The position numbers and the translations under genes are program-made. From Deltaproteobacteria bacterium CG11_big_fil_rev_8_21_14_0_20_49_13 (GTDB lineage Bacteria; UBA10199; GCA-002796325; 1-14-0-20-49-13), in contig PCWZ01000043.1 in assembly GCA_002796305.1 (NCBI GenBank), positions 1-36,713 on the forward strand: a DNA stretch of 36,713 nucleotides. The letters run 5' to 3'. The notes beneath the pieces are model-generated. The model made no database searches, was not told the origin of the DNA, and saw only the letters and a program-made list of their open reading frames with translations. Shown here in pieces: positions 24,647-34,400 of this stretch (the first letter of the stretch is position 1; the number at the start of each line of letters is the position of its first letter).

Positions 24647-26341
24647 CTATTTTGAAAGGTCGTGAAACACGAGTTTCACCTGCGTCGAGAAATCAACGTC
24701 ATTATTGCCGCTCCTGAAACCATCGTTCTTCACGGCATCTATCCCGGCTTCGCCGTAGATATTCATCACTTTTGTTATCTTTTTCTGGCCGGCAAGTTTA
24801 AAGAGGAAATGATGTTCGGTAATACCTTTTTGGGAAACATATATGCCGTTATTATTACCGTTCGAATCAAAGGTAAGTCCGTATTGATCGCTTGATCTGT
24901 ATAGATATCTCGCATTCGCCCTTATGAACTCGTTCAAATTGAACTGATATGTAGAGGTTATGTATGCTGAATAAGTATCAGACCCGGCGTCATAGCCCAT
25001 GAATTTATCATCCAGTGCAAAACCATCCCTGTAAAAACCGTGTCTGTAGGAGAACTGGCCCGTATAGATAAATTCTCCCCGTAGAGAGAGCCTATTCTTT
25101 TTATCCAATCTTGGAAAATAGATCCCGCCAAGCCAGTTGGCATCATTTATAAGCATAAAACCATATTCCTGCTGTGTGTCTTCTAGTAGAACTTTGCCAT
25201 ACACCTCCATGCCAAGTAATGGTGGGATATGGAACGTGGCATCGGCGCCCATCAGGTGGTTGGAAGACGCACGACTATTCCCTGAATTAAAAAGAAACCC
25301 TATGAACTCGCCTATCGCGGTTGTAACACTAGGGTTAACGGCACCCTCTCCACCCATCATAACTGCATGGTCAAATCCAAGATCGAGCCAGTAGGCCGGT
25401 TGATAATCTACCCTGTATCCGGAAAGTATCGTGTTCTTTGGCTGATAATCACCGCCTAGAAGCGAAAAGAAGGCGGTAAAACGCCACTGGCCAAGGTGCT
25501 TAAGTACCCACGGAAGCCTGAATGTAGAGGGCGTTGTGAGCCTTATCATGTCCTGTGCATGTGCGTTGTTGCTGAAAAGAAGGCTGTATTCACCCGGACC
25601 CCAGATAAGCGCATCGCGACCTACCTGAAGCTCAAAGTTCTTATATCCCGTCTTAACATATCCGCGGTAGAGCGTAATACCGCCGTTCTCGATATCGCCG
25701 GAACGCAAATAGAAGAGAGGCTGAACATAAAATGAAAAATATGGTGTTGCGGAAAGCCGGTGAGATGTATCGAAGTAGAAGTTGCTATATTTTTCATAGC
25801 GCTGGCCGTCTTTATAATCCAAAAGAGGCTGAACAGTACCAGATGTAGTGCCAAGCCCGCTCGGCATGGCCTCTTCCTGCTGATTCGTGGCGGTCCATGA
25901 AAAACCTGCTGTATCTATCGGTCTAAATTCCAAACTCCTTCCCTTGTTGCCATCGATCAATGCGATATCCGCACTAAATTCATTCTCAAGCTCACGCATT
26001 ATAGGCTCAACTCCCTCATCGGGGGCCTCGATAAGCCTTCCCCTTGCCTCAACAACAAGTCTTGCGACAGTAAACCTCGAGAGCGGCCTTTGGTTGGGGC
26101 TATAGGTCTTTATGAGCTTGCGAGATGCGAGCTTAGCCAGATAGCTGTAGACAACATCATCGTACACGTTCACATCTACCTGCTGAATGGCAAATGATGT
26201 GGCAGATATGATAAGTATAATTGTCATTGCGAACGCAAGTGAAGCAATCCAGTTAACGCACTGGATCGCCACGCCCCTTCGGGGCTCGCGATGACATGTA
26301 GATCGCTTCGCTACGCTCGCAATGACATGAGTTTTACGCAT
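24647..26341 (-). CDS. Wzi-like capsule assembly / outer-membrane barrel protein
   Basis: 564 residues from an ATG that overlaps the MMPL stop (ATGCGTAA) and has GGAG just upstream. The N-terminal helical part (RPLSRFTVARLVVEARGRLIE, about 85-105) and the barrel with FELQVGRDALIWGPGEYSLLFSNN match the Caps_assemb_Wzi family, whose E. coli member anchors capsule at the cell surface. The chain ends in beta strands. Between MRKT and the hydrophobic end of the signal (TIILIISATSFA) lies a palindromic repeat translated in frame as about 35 residues. An internal ATG at 26227 could give MTIILIISATSFA. It is the third gene of the PAP2-MMPL-Wzi operon and is paralogous to 29881-31452. Confidence 0.8.
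   Translation of the reverse strand: MRKTHVIASVAKRSTCHREPRRGVAIQCVNWIASLAFAMTIILIISATSFAIQQVDVNVYDDVVYSYLAKLASRKLIKTYSPNQRPLSRFTVARLVVEARGRLIEAPDEGVEPIMRELENEFSADIALIDGNKGRSLEFRPIDTAGFSWTATNQQEEAMPSGLGTTSGTVQPLLDYKDGQRYEKYSNFYFDTSHRLSATPYFSFYVQPLFYLRSGDIENGGITLYRGYVKTGYKNFELQVGRDALIWGPGEYSLLFSNNAHAQDMIRLTTPSTFRLPWVLKHLGQWRFTAFFSLLGGDYQPKNTILSGYRVDYQPAYWLDLGFDHAVMMGGEGAVNPSVTTAIGEFIGFLFNSGNSRASSNHLMGADATFHIPPLLGMEVYGKVLLEDTQQEYGFMLINDANWLGGIYFPRLDKKNRLSLRGEFIYTGQFSYRHGFYRDGFALDDKFMGYDAGSDTYSAYITSTYQFNLNEFIRANARYLYRSSDQYGLTFDSNGNNNGIYVSQKGITEHHFLFKLAGQKKITKVMNIYGEAGIDAVKNDGFRSGNNDVDFSTQVKLVFHDLSK
26223..26328. repeat. Composite GTCATTGCGAG palindromic repeats inside the Wzi-like signal peptide
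   Basis: A full palindromic unit (26223-26295: GTCATTGCGA...GCAATCCAG, centre TTAACGCA, CTGGATCGCC...GCGATGAC) adjoins a second, half-size copy (26300-26325). The whole insert stays in frame with the minus-strand gene. Confidence 0.85.
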
Positions 26342-28805
26342 CAGATCTCCTCTTATTGAACAAGACCATCAGCGCGGGGGCAAGGATCACCGCAGCACTG
26401 ATGCATGTCAGCTCTCCTATGATCGCGACCCATCCGAACGACGCAAGCGCCTGATTGTTGGCGACGATAAGCACGGAATAGCCAATGATCGTGGTGAGCG
26501 AACAGAGCATGACGGCAAGCCCAGTATGCCTGAGCGAATGTTCAACGTTCTCCATTTTATCGCGCACAAGACGCATCACCACATTTATCGCGTAATCGAC
26601 ACCTATCCCGAAGGTCAGTGGGAGCGCAATAAAGTTGAAGAAGTTAAGTTTGATCTTCAGGAGTGCCGCAAGCCCAAGCATCGTGATTATGCCCACAACA
26701 AGGCAGATGATTATCACCCAGGAGGACCGCCAGTGCCTGACGACAAAGCCTACAAAGATGATCACCATGATAAAAGAGGCCAGGGTCAGAATGGGGGCCT
26801 CGTCCCTTATGGCCTTCACAAGGTCCGAAAATATCATCGAGGCGCCTGCCGCGTGAAAGATGCGGCCGTCTTTAAGCGTGAATCTCTTTATCGTGTCCGA
26901 AAAACGTGTCAGATTCCTGCCGTCGGAAAGGAGCATGCCGGGCCTCGGGTTCACAAAGACAACGACACCCTTGTTCTTCTTCAGGTCCTCAAAATGTTTG
27001 GTGAGGGCATAGGGAATATCGTCGATCGTTAAAAGGTCCCCTTTGAGGGATTCTCTGATAGGATCGACCTTGTCCTTTAGATCGCCTTTAAGGCCGTTGA
27101 TATACTCCTCATTCTTTGCAAATAATATCCTGAACTTTTCAAACTTCGGTATCTTCTTTTCCTGATCCTTGGGAAGAAGGCTGTATATCGAATAGCACGA
27201 ACCGACGCGGCGTTCCGACTCCGGAAGCGCCATGTTCTTTTCGTTTATGACATCACAGACAAGCGGCGCATCTTCTTTTTTATCCAAGAGGACAACGGCA
27301 GGGGTCATCGAGTCCTTAAAGAGCTTGCTGACACGTTTTTCCAGGGCCTCGGTCCCGGAGGCGACGCTTGTCTTGTTCCTAAGCTTCGTAAAATCGTATT
27401 CGATGGCATCGGGAACGAATTGGGCGACAAGCAAGACCGAAAGGACCGCGATAGTTATGGAGACGGCCAGGACCTTTCCGGGGGAATGAACCACGCACGA
27501 CGTAAGCTTGGCGAAGACCGCACTCTTTCTTGGAGACTCGGCCCCTTCTTTCACGGTCTCCCTGACGCGCTCGGTTATTAACGTAAATATGGGAAGAAGA
27601 ATGAATGTGCCCAGCCAGCAGAGCATGACTCCGACGGCCCCTATCATCCCGAACTGGTTGAGCCCCTTTATCCTCGCCAAAAGGAGGACGGCAAAGGCGA
27701 CGGCAGTGGTCGATGCGGCAAGGAATGTGGAGCTTAATGTGTTCCTGACCGATATCTTCATGGCGTCGGCCGGAATGCGGCCCTTCCTTCGCTCTTCGAC
27801 ATAGCGAGCCATTAGAATAATGCCGTAATTGATACCGGTTCCGAGGATTATGGAGCCCAAAAATGCCGTCTGGCTGTTCAAGTAACCGATGGAAAGATAG
27901 GTAAATGCGAACGTCCACGAAAGCGCGATTATGAGCGTTGTGCCAAGCAGGAACACTATCCTGATGCGCAGGAAAAAGATACTGATAGCAAGTGCGACCA
28001 GAAAAATGCAAAGGAGCGCGGTCGAGACCACGTCCTTTTTGAGCGTATCGTACTCCTCCACCGTGCTCTTAACGTTGCCGCAAAAACCGATCTTCATTGA
28101 AGGGTCATAAGAGTAAGGATCAAGACCGGCAACTTCCTGCTCCACGTTGTTTATCAGCCTGCGGGCGTTCTCAACAGAGAGGCTCTGCTCATAGGGCCTT
28201 ATTATCATGATGAGCATGCGGCCCCACTCACCTCCGTAATAGTTCTCAAAGGCCTGAATGGGGGCGGTGTAGTTCTTCTGGTTCCGGCCCTTTATCTCAT
28301 CTATCTGGGCGGTCAGGGGGTCCTCGTCCGCAAAGTCTATAAAGAGGCCCGACTTGGTGAGCTTCTCGTAATCGATCCTTCGCTGGATGCTTCCGTAGAG
28401 CTTGTCTATGTCTTCAATGTTTATGTAATATAGAGTATATTTTTCGTAGAACTTCTTTATGTCATCAGATTTATAATCAAGGTAACGGATGGTCCCTTCG
28501 GGCAGCTTTTCAATCCTTGAAGCAAGGTCATCCATGAACTTTTTATTGGCATTAACATTGGGGCTTTCGGCGACAACTATGAGGCTTCCTACCCCGCCTA
28601 TGCGCTCAAGGGTGGCGTTAAGGTCCTTGACGCTTTGGTAATTATCAGGAAGGAGCTCTTTTAAGTCCCCCTTTATCGATAACCTGGACGACAGGTAGAA
28701 CGAAGCGATCGATGTGAGAAGAACCGCCGCAAGCGCGAGAAAAAGGTGCCTTTGAACGAGGTCTATGTATGCGGAAAAACCGCGGTGTATTCTATCGGAT
28801 ATCAT
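26334..28805 (-). CDS. RND/MMPL-family exporter
   Basis: 823 residues in two homologous halves. Each half has one N-terminal helix, a large periplasmic domain and a block of five helices, as in MMPL/HpnN lipid exporters. Signatures include LGSIILGTGINYGIILMARYVEE (near 330) and the corresponding LPLTFGIGVDYAINVVMRLV in the second half (near 735). GD...ELLP in KGDLKELLPDNYQS is the usual start of the first periplasmic domain. It is driven by the proton gradient and typically exports lipids or hopanoids. It overlaps the PAP2 gene (14 bases) and the Wzi-like gene (8 bases), so the three are coupled and may move a lipid or polysaccharide to the surface. Confidence 0.88.
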   Translation of the reverse strand: MISDRIHRGFSAYIDLVQRHLFLALAAVLLTSIASFYLSSRLSIKGDLKELLPDNYQSVKDLNATLERIGGVGSLIVVAESPNVNANKKFMDDLASRIEKLPEGTIRYLDYKSDDIKKFYEKYTLYYINIEDIDKLYGSIQRRIDYEKLTKSGLFIDFADEDPLTAQIDEIKGRNQKNYTAPIQAFENYYGGEWGRMLIMIIRPYEQSLSVENARRLINNVEQEVAGLDPYSYDPSMKIGFCGNVKSTVEEYDTLKKDVVSTALLCIFLVALAISIFFLRIRIVFLLGTTLIIALSWTFAFTYLSIGYLNSQTAFLGSIILGTGINYGIILMARYVEERRKGRIPADAMKISVRNTLSSTFLAASTTAVAFAVLLLARIKGLNQFGMIGAVGVMLCWLGTFILLPIFTLITERVRETVKEGAESPRKSAVFAKLTSCVVHSPGKVLAVSITIAVLSVLLVAQFVPDAIEYDFTKLRNKTSVASGTEALEKRVSKLFKDSMTPAVVLLDKKEDAPLVCDVINEKNMALPESERRVGSCYSIYSLLPKDQEKKIPKFEKFRILFAKNEEYINGLKGDLKDKVDPIRESLKGDLLTIDDIPYALTKHFEDLKKNKGVVVFVNPRPGMLLSDGRNLTRFSDTIKRFTLKDGRIFHAAGASMIFSDLVKAIRDEAPILTLASFIMVIIFVGFVVRHWRSSWVIIICLVVGIITMLGLAALLKIKLNFFNFIALPLTFGIGVDYAINVVMRLVRDKMENVEHSLRHTGLAVMLCSLTTIIGYSVLIVANNQALASFGWVAIIGELTCISAAVILAPALMVLFNKRRSDA

Positions 28806-29865
28806 AACGGGCCCTGAAACCGTGCCAGGCTTTTAGAACATATTCCGAAAGCGCGTAGGCCACACCCGCCACAAAAAGCCCTGCAAAGATATCGATGACC
28901 CAGTGGTGGCGCAGATAGACGGTGGAGAACCAGAGCCCAAGGACGAGCGGTATGTATATCAGCCAGATGGTGCCGAATATTCGATTAATACTCCTGAACT
29001 TCCACGCAAAGAAAAGCGCGACCGCAGAAATGCCGACGTGCAGGCTTGGAAATGCCCCGCACGGAACGACGGAGAGGCTGTCCCAGGCGCTCTGCAACCG
29101 GTCGAAGATATAGGGACCGTGAAGGACGTGCGGATTCGTGTAGAGTTCGGTTATAAAATAGCGCGGAGGCGATGTCGGCCAGGCAACATAACCTATGAAA
29201 CCCATAAGGAACGTGAATGTTACGGCCAGGGCCATCTCCCTGAACTCGGAACGCCTGTCTTCATGAGAAAGAAAGAACATAAGAACGAGCGGGAAGACGA
29301 AATAGAGGGCATAGCAAAAGGCCATGATGTCGGTAAGTATGGGCGAATAGATCTTCTGTGCCCAGATGGTTGGTTCAACGCCAAAAATAGCGATGTCCCA
29401 GTGGTAAAAGACCCCGGCAAAGTCGTGTTTATAGAAAAGTTTGCTCAGGTCGTGAAGGTTTTCGTAGATGAACGTGACCAAGAGGAAGGGAAGCCAGTCG
29501 CGAAGGATGTGATGCGGAAGCTTTCTCTCCTCCGGCCTGAACCTGGCAAGGATAGAGTGATAGATAATAAGGGTCAAGGTGATGCCGACCGGCAGACCCA
29601 GGGACGCCTGAAAGAACCTTATGTGACCGCCGGCAAAGATTATGGTAACAAGGAGGACGAGGGTCATAACGACCGCAAGCATGAGGTCAGGGCCCGCAAG
29701 GGCTATAAAGGCAAGGATTCTTTTAAATAACCACCTGGAGTGGGACGTCAGGATACCCTTTTCTTCGTTCAAGGATGTAGCATGAGTTGTGGTGCCATTT
29801 GCCATAGAAGTGGCGGCTTTTGTATCTGTTTTGGCGCTTTTTTGCAATGACTTTTGACAAATCAT
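28792..29865 (-). CDS. PAP2-superfamily membrane phosphatase/phosphotransferase
   Basis: About 357 residues from the ATG at 29865. The frame extends to 29913 but would then overlap the divergent gene at 29881; 29805 is another possible start and none has a good ribosome site. Six membrane helices are present. The PAP2 motifs are GAFPSLHVG (about 275) and YLRHHWVIDIFAG (about 325), giving the catalytic H and D. The long loop PTSPPRYFITELY resembles PAP2_3/inositol-phosphoryl-ceramide-synthase-like proteins, which transfer phospho-head groups. It is the first gene of the PAP2-MMPL-Wzi operon and probably makes or trims the lipid handled by the exporter. Confidence 0.85.
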   Translation of the reverse strand: MICQKSLQKSAKTDTKAATSMANGTTTHATSLNEEKGILTSHSRWLFKRILAFIALAGPDLMLAVVMTLVLLVTIIFAGGHIRFFQASLGLPVGITLTLIIYHSILARFRPEERKLPHHILRDWLPFLLVTFIYENLHDLSKLFYKHDFAGVFYHWDIAIFGVEPTIWAQKIYSPILTDIMAFCYALYFVFPLVLMFFLSHEDRRSEFREMALAVTFTFLMGFIGYVAWPTSPPRYFITELYTNPHVLHGPYIFDRLQSAWDSLSVVPCGAFPSLHVGISAVALFFAWKFRSINRIFGTIWLIYIPLVLGLWFSTVYLRHHWVIDIFAGLFVAGVAYALSEYVLKAWHGFRARYDIR

Positions 29866-29880
29866 TGAAATTAAACTACA

Positions 29881-31452
29881 TTGTCGCCCACCTTGAAACC
29901 ACTTTTTAAACACCTTCTAACCACCTTTAAACTCCTTCTGTTCCTCATGCTTCCTCCGGCCATGGGATATGCCCAAGTTTCAAATAACATCCCTACAAAT
30001 GACTATTCTTACGCCCTGATAGACAAATTAGCCGCCGTGGGCCTTATTAAAACCCCCATCACCGCCCAACGCCCATGGACCAGAGATTATGCGGCGCGGT
30101 TGGTCACGGAAGCCATGTCCAACAGGGATGAGCTGATCAAGGGCCTCGAGTCGCCGGATAGACCTGAAAGGGGTGATTACAAGAGTTACAACAAACTCCT
30201 CGCCCAAAAAAGATTCGTGGATGCGATACTAAAGGAACTTTCGGCCAAATATGGCGATGGATTGCATGTCATTGCGAGCCCAAAGGGCGAAGCAATCCCA
30301 TGCGATCAACTACATTATAATGACATTCAATTTCATCCACTCTCATCCGCCTCCCTCACCTACACATACCTGAACAACTCCCCGCTTCCGGTCGGCGCGG
30401 CCCCTCCCAACCGGATAAATGACCAATTCTACCCTCTGGCCGCCAACCAAGAGGGCCGCCATTATGAAGAAGGCAGCAACTACTACATCGAGACCGAAAG
30501 TTCCCTCACATTTCCAAAATATTTCTCCGCATACCTGCGCCCCCAGTTCCAGTTCATCTATACAAGCACAAGTGCCGGCGACGAGGCCCATGCCTACATC
30601 CAGAACCTCTATGTCAAGACAGGGATAAATAGTTTTGAGATAGAGGTTGGACGAGATCAACTTGTATGGGGAAATGCATTGCATGGGGGCTTAATGTTCT
30701 CCGATAACCCAAGGCCTCTGGACATGGTCAAGTTATCGACATCAAAACCGGTAAAGATACTTGTCCCGGTGGAGGCAACGCTCATTGCGGCAAATATGGG
30801 ACCATCTTACGATCCCGAAGATGCTTGGGTTTGGGGCGGCAAAATAAATGTAAGCCCGTTCGAATGGCTGGACCTCGGTTTTGCCGACATCACAGAAAGC
30901 AAGGCAGGTCATTCGTCAGTGAACCGGATAGGATTTGACGGAAAGCTGGTTTTAAATGGACTACGCGGGGTAAATCTTTACGGGGAGGGATATATTGAGA
31001 ATAGAGATGATGAAAAGTTCGGCTGGCTTGCCGGTGTCTATTTCCCAAGGTTTGACTTCATAGGAAAGTGGTCGCTACGGGTTGAATATGAGAACATCGC
31101 CGCGAACACTTATACGAGCTCTAAGTACCCATCGGGCTGGGCGCTAAATAATTTGTTCATCGGAAGCATAATGGGACCTGATTCACAAAAATTCACCGCA
31201 TCAGCCGATTACAACTTCACGCCGCAGACTAAATTAGGGCTTGCCGGAGGTTACATGGAAAGAAAAGGGGTAAATAACGAATCTCATATCTTTAATGCCT
31301 ACACATTTGCCATCCCCTTCCAAGATAACCGACTTAACTTCTATTCATCCCTCGGCTGGGACTACGTAACAAATAGTAATTTTACATCAGGAAACAACAA
31401 AGCCGACCTGATGTTCCAGGCCGGCCTCAAAATGAACTTTCCGGAATTTTAA
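29881..31452 (+). CDS. Second Wzi-like outer-membrane barrel protein
   Basis: About 523 residues from a TTG at 29881; a TTG at 29893 is the alternative and no ATG precedes the signal. The signal peptide ends PPAMGYAQ. The N-terminal helical repeat (SYALIDKLAAVGLIKTP, RPWTRDYAARLVTEA) parallels that of the gene at 24647. The barrel has NSFEIEVGRDQLVWGNALHGGLMFSDN, the family's characteristic strand-loop. The chain ends KMNFPEF with a C-terminal Phe. Around residue 130 a palindromic repeat is translated as HVIASPKGEAIP, absent from the paralogue. It is divergent from the PAP2 operon, with little space for a promoter. Confidence 0.78.
   Translation: MSPTLKPLFKHLLTTFKLLLFLMLPPAMGYAQVSNNIPTNDYSYALIDKLAAVGLIKTPITAQRPWTRDYAARLVTEAMSNRDELIKGLESPDRPERGDYKSYNKLLAQKRFVDAILKELSAKYGDGLHVIASPKGEAIPCDQLHYNDIQFHPLSSASLTYTYLNNSPLPVGAAPPNRINDQFYPLAANQEGRHYEEGSNYYIETESSLTFPKYFSAYLRPQFQFIYTSTSAGDEAHAYIQNLYVKTGINSFEIEVGRDQLVWGNALHGGLMFSDNPRPLDMVKLSTSKPVKILVPVEATLIAANMGPSYDPEDAWVWGGKINVSPFEWLDLGFADITESKAGHSSVNRIGFDGKLVLNGLRGVNLYGEGYIENRDDEKFGWLAGVYFPRFDFIGKWSLRVEYENIAANTYTSSKYPSGWALNNLFIGSIMGPDSQKFTASADYNFTPQTKLGLAGGYMERKGVNNESHIFNAYTFAIPFQDNRLNFYSSLGWDYVTNSNFTSGNNKADLMFQAGLKMNFPEF
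30268..30298. repeat. In-frame GTCATTGCGAG repeat within the second Wzi-like gene
   Basis: GTCATTGCGAGCCC, short spacer, GGGCGAAGCAATCC. This is a half unit of the repeat family seen at 2693 and 26223, read here as HVIASPKGEAIP. The flanks carry TGCATG and CATGCG. Confidence 0.8.
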
Positions 31453-31499
31453 CCGCCGCTTACTGCTTCACTGTTCACTATTCTCTGCTTCTCTCTGCT

Positions 31500-34400
31500 T
31501 CAAACTCCGCGCCTTTCGTACACAATCATCGCCGCGATCGTGTCCGAAACGTGCGATGAGTCATGGCAATATCGACCACTGTTTTTTTTCGTTTCCGAAA
31601 ATCCATGATCGGTCAAAAGAACGAGAGGGCGGCCGGATCCTATCAACGGCAAAATATCTTTTATAACGCCGCTGACTTCCGCAACCGCCGAATCCATCAA
31701 TTGATGCAACGGCTGCGTCGTTGCATGCAAGAGGCGGTCTATTATTCCAACTCGCAGCCACATTGAGCCTTTACCCGCTTCCTCCTTGATCCGTTTCCTT
31801 ACCTCCAGCGTTTCAGCGTCGGCAAAATAGCAAATGCCCCGATTTTTAAGGATCGCCGATATTGCATCCGCATCCGACGTGCCAAAGAAGGCCCTCTGCC
31901 ACGAGCCAGTATCTGCGCCATTAATGCGGCACCAATTTTCACTAGCGACATTCATTCCATCGCTCTTTCTGATAAATTCGCCTAGTTGGGCCACGATATC
32001 CCATCTGGCAGCGTCCAGAAAGAGGAACACGGCATTCTGATGCTTTTCAAATACGTGGCTAAATTGCTCTTTCCATTCCGGAAGCCCGGCAAACATGCGA
32101 TCGCGAACATCTGTCTGTCGCAACATGGCATTACGCAACTTTTCCACGATTTGCATCGACGGAAAATCGTTCCGGTAATGGCTCTCCGCCAAAAAAGAAA
32201 TCGCGTATTCGCGCCGCGACTCTGAACGAATCAACTCGCCAACCGGCGCATCGAAAAATGGCTTTGCGACGATAACGGCCGCATCGCATATTTTTTTGAT
32301 GTCGCCAAACTGGCAATCTACCGCGGTTGCTTCGGGCCTCCATCCATCTATCAAATGATTTATCAGATGTTTCGCGGCTTCCATGGCAAACGTCCGGCAG
32401 CACCGCTCGCGCTTGAGTATTTGCAATATTTTATCGCCGCTGGCGTTTACAAGGCCGGCCAGATCCGCCATTTTCTTGAGCCGCGTTCCATCAACAACAA
32501 GTTCTGCCCCGGAGAAGCAAGCAACCGTTCCGCTTGGTATTACAAGGGCTAATCTCGCGCTCAAATCATCCAGTTCGTGATCCTTGATCCACACCGCGAG
32601 CAGAGAATCGGCCATGGCGGCAACGTCTCCGTCCCCTTCGTTCATGTCTATCACAACATCGCCTTTTTCATAATTCCCAAGCCATTTTTCAAATATTTCG
32701 CGAACCAGCGAAGGAGGCAATTTTCTGCCGGAAAGCCTCTCTGAAAGATCGCCGACCTTTCTTTTGACGATTGTCACTTCGCGTTTGAGCGCCTCGTTCA
32801 AAAGAAACGCCGCATCGGGAGCCAAAAGTTCCACGAATGCGCCCATCTCCAAATTTTCGCGCAATTTGTGAAATATGCTCTCAAGCGTTTCCGACTTCGT
32901 CCGGTCTAAATCGCGCAACGCCGCTATTCGTGAAACAAGTTTTTCCAGAATAGCCGGGCTTGAAAGCGCCAAAAACGCCTCTTTCAGGCCGCCTTCCGCC
33001 ATTTTTACGATATCTGCGGCATTTGCAAACTTAATCATCTTGCCCGGCATGAACCCGCAGTCGCAATGCGGCTTCAGCCGCAAAAACGGCGTGGCCGCTC
33101 TGTCACAATAGAGCGACAACGCCGCATCAATGCGCGCCTTGATCGAATCAAACCCGTCCACAAGGTGAATTCCAGAAATGCCACTTGCAAGCGAAAGCGC
33201 ACGCATTTTCTTCATCTCAAACAGCTGTTTGAGCTCCTTAAAGCGCTCCTTGGGAAACGCGCGCGCATGCTCATCGACATACCATAAAGAATAAGATCCC
33301 AAAAAAGCGTCAAACGCGGAAAAAATGTCGTCTACCTTGTTATGCAAAACAACTTCAGTAAGGCTCTCCAGAAGACTTTTTAAATCCGCAAGCTTCTGCG
33401 CGGCCGGCGGCGGCATAACAGTCCCCTCCGGAATCCCCCTCAAATAATCCGCAATGCGAATCACCCGCTCTGAATCGCCAACCGCAAATTTTTCAATCGC
33501 ACCAGCCGTTTTCAATATTCCGCCGAGCTCCGGCGGCGAGGCCGAAAGATACTGCGCAAGCCCCTTTGCCGCCCCCTTCGAATCTTCAACGCCGCCCATC
33601 GCTTCAAGACCGCCATTAATAACGGCCTTCGCCTTTGCAAAATCAAAACCGTCGAAAATAGGATATTTGCTGATGGCTGAAAGAGCAGGAAGCGTTTCCA
33701 AAGAAAATCTTTTCATCAGGTCGCGAGCTTCCAACAATCTTCCCCACGCTTCCCTCTGCGAAGAGAGCGAAAAAGATGCGCTCTCGATGCCTTCGGTAAG
33801 ATACCCATCCAAAAAAAGGCGTTTTTTGAGATCTGCCGGAAGAAGCTCGCCGGTGTTGATCTCGTCGGCCTCTTCAACATGCGAAAAGCCGACGATGCCG
33901 GACGGAATGCGCCGGCCTCCTTTTTTGATGTCGACAATGCCTGTGTGGACAAGCGACACGATGAGCAGTTCGGCCATCTCTTTGGTAAGGCCGTATTCTC
34001 CCCGCCTGAGGTTGCGCCTCAATGCTCCCATCTTGCCGTCCTTTTTGATCATGCTCAAAACATCGCTCGCCAGGGATGAAAAAGAAGGATCCGCCTGCAT
34101 GACAAAAGACGGGCCCTGAACGCGCGCGAGCCCCATCGGGATCAGCACACCTTCTATCATCGTGCGGCTGTTGTTCTTGCGCGCTGCAGCCATGGTAACG
34201 CGTCCGGGCGCAATAATTGCTTCTATCAGCGGCATAAGCGTCCGGCGCGACACAAATTCCACCTCCGGAGCCACCTCCAAAAATTTAGGATGGATTCCCT
34301 TAAGCATTTCAACGACCGGCCTCGCCGCAAACCGTTCCATTAAGCCTGCGGGATTGCCGGAAGCGAACGCACGCTCTTCTGTATGGCCGCCCCAGACAAA

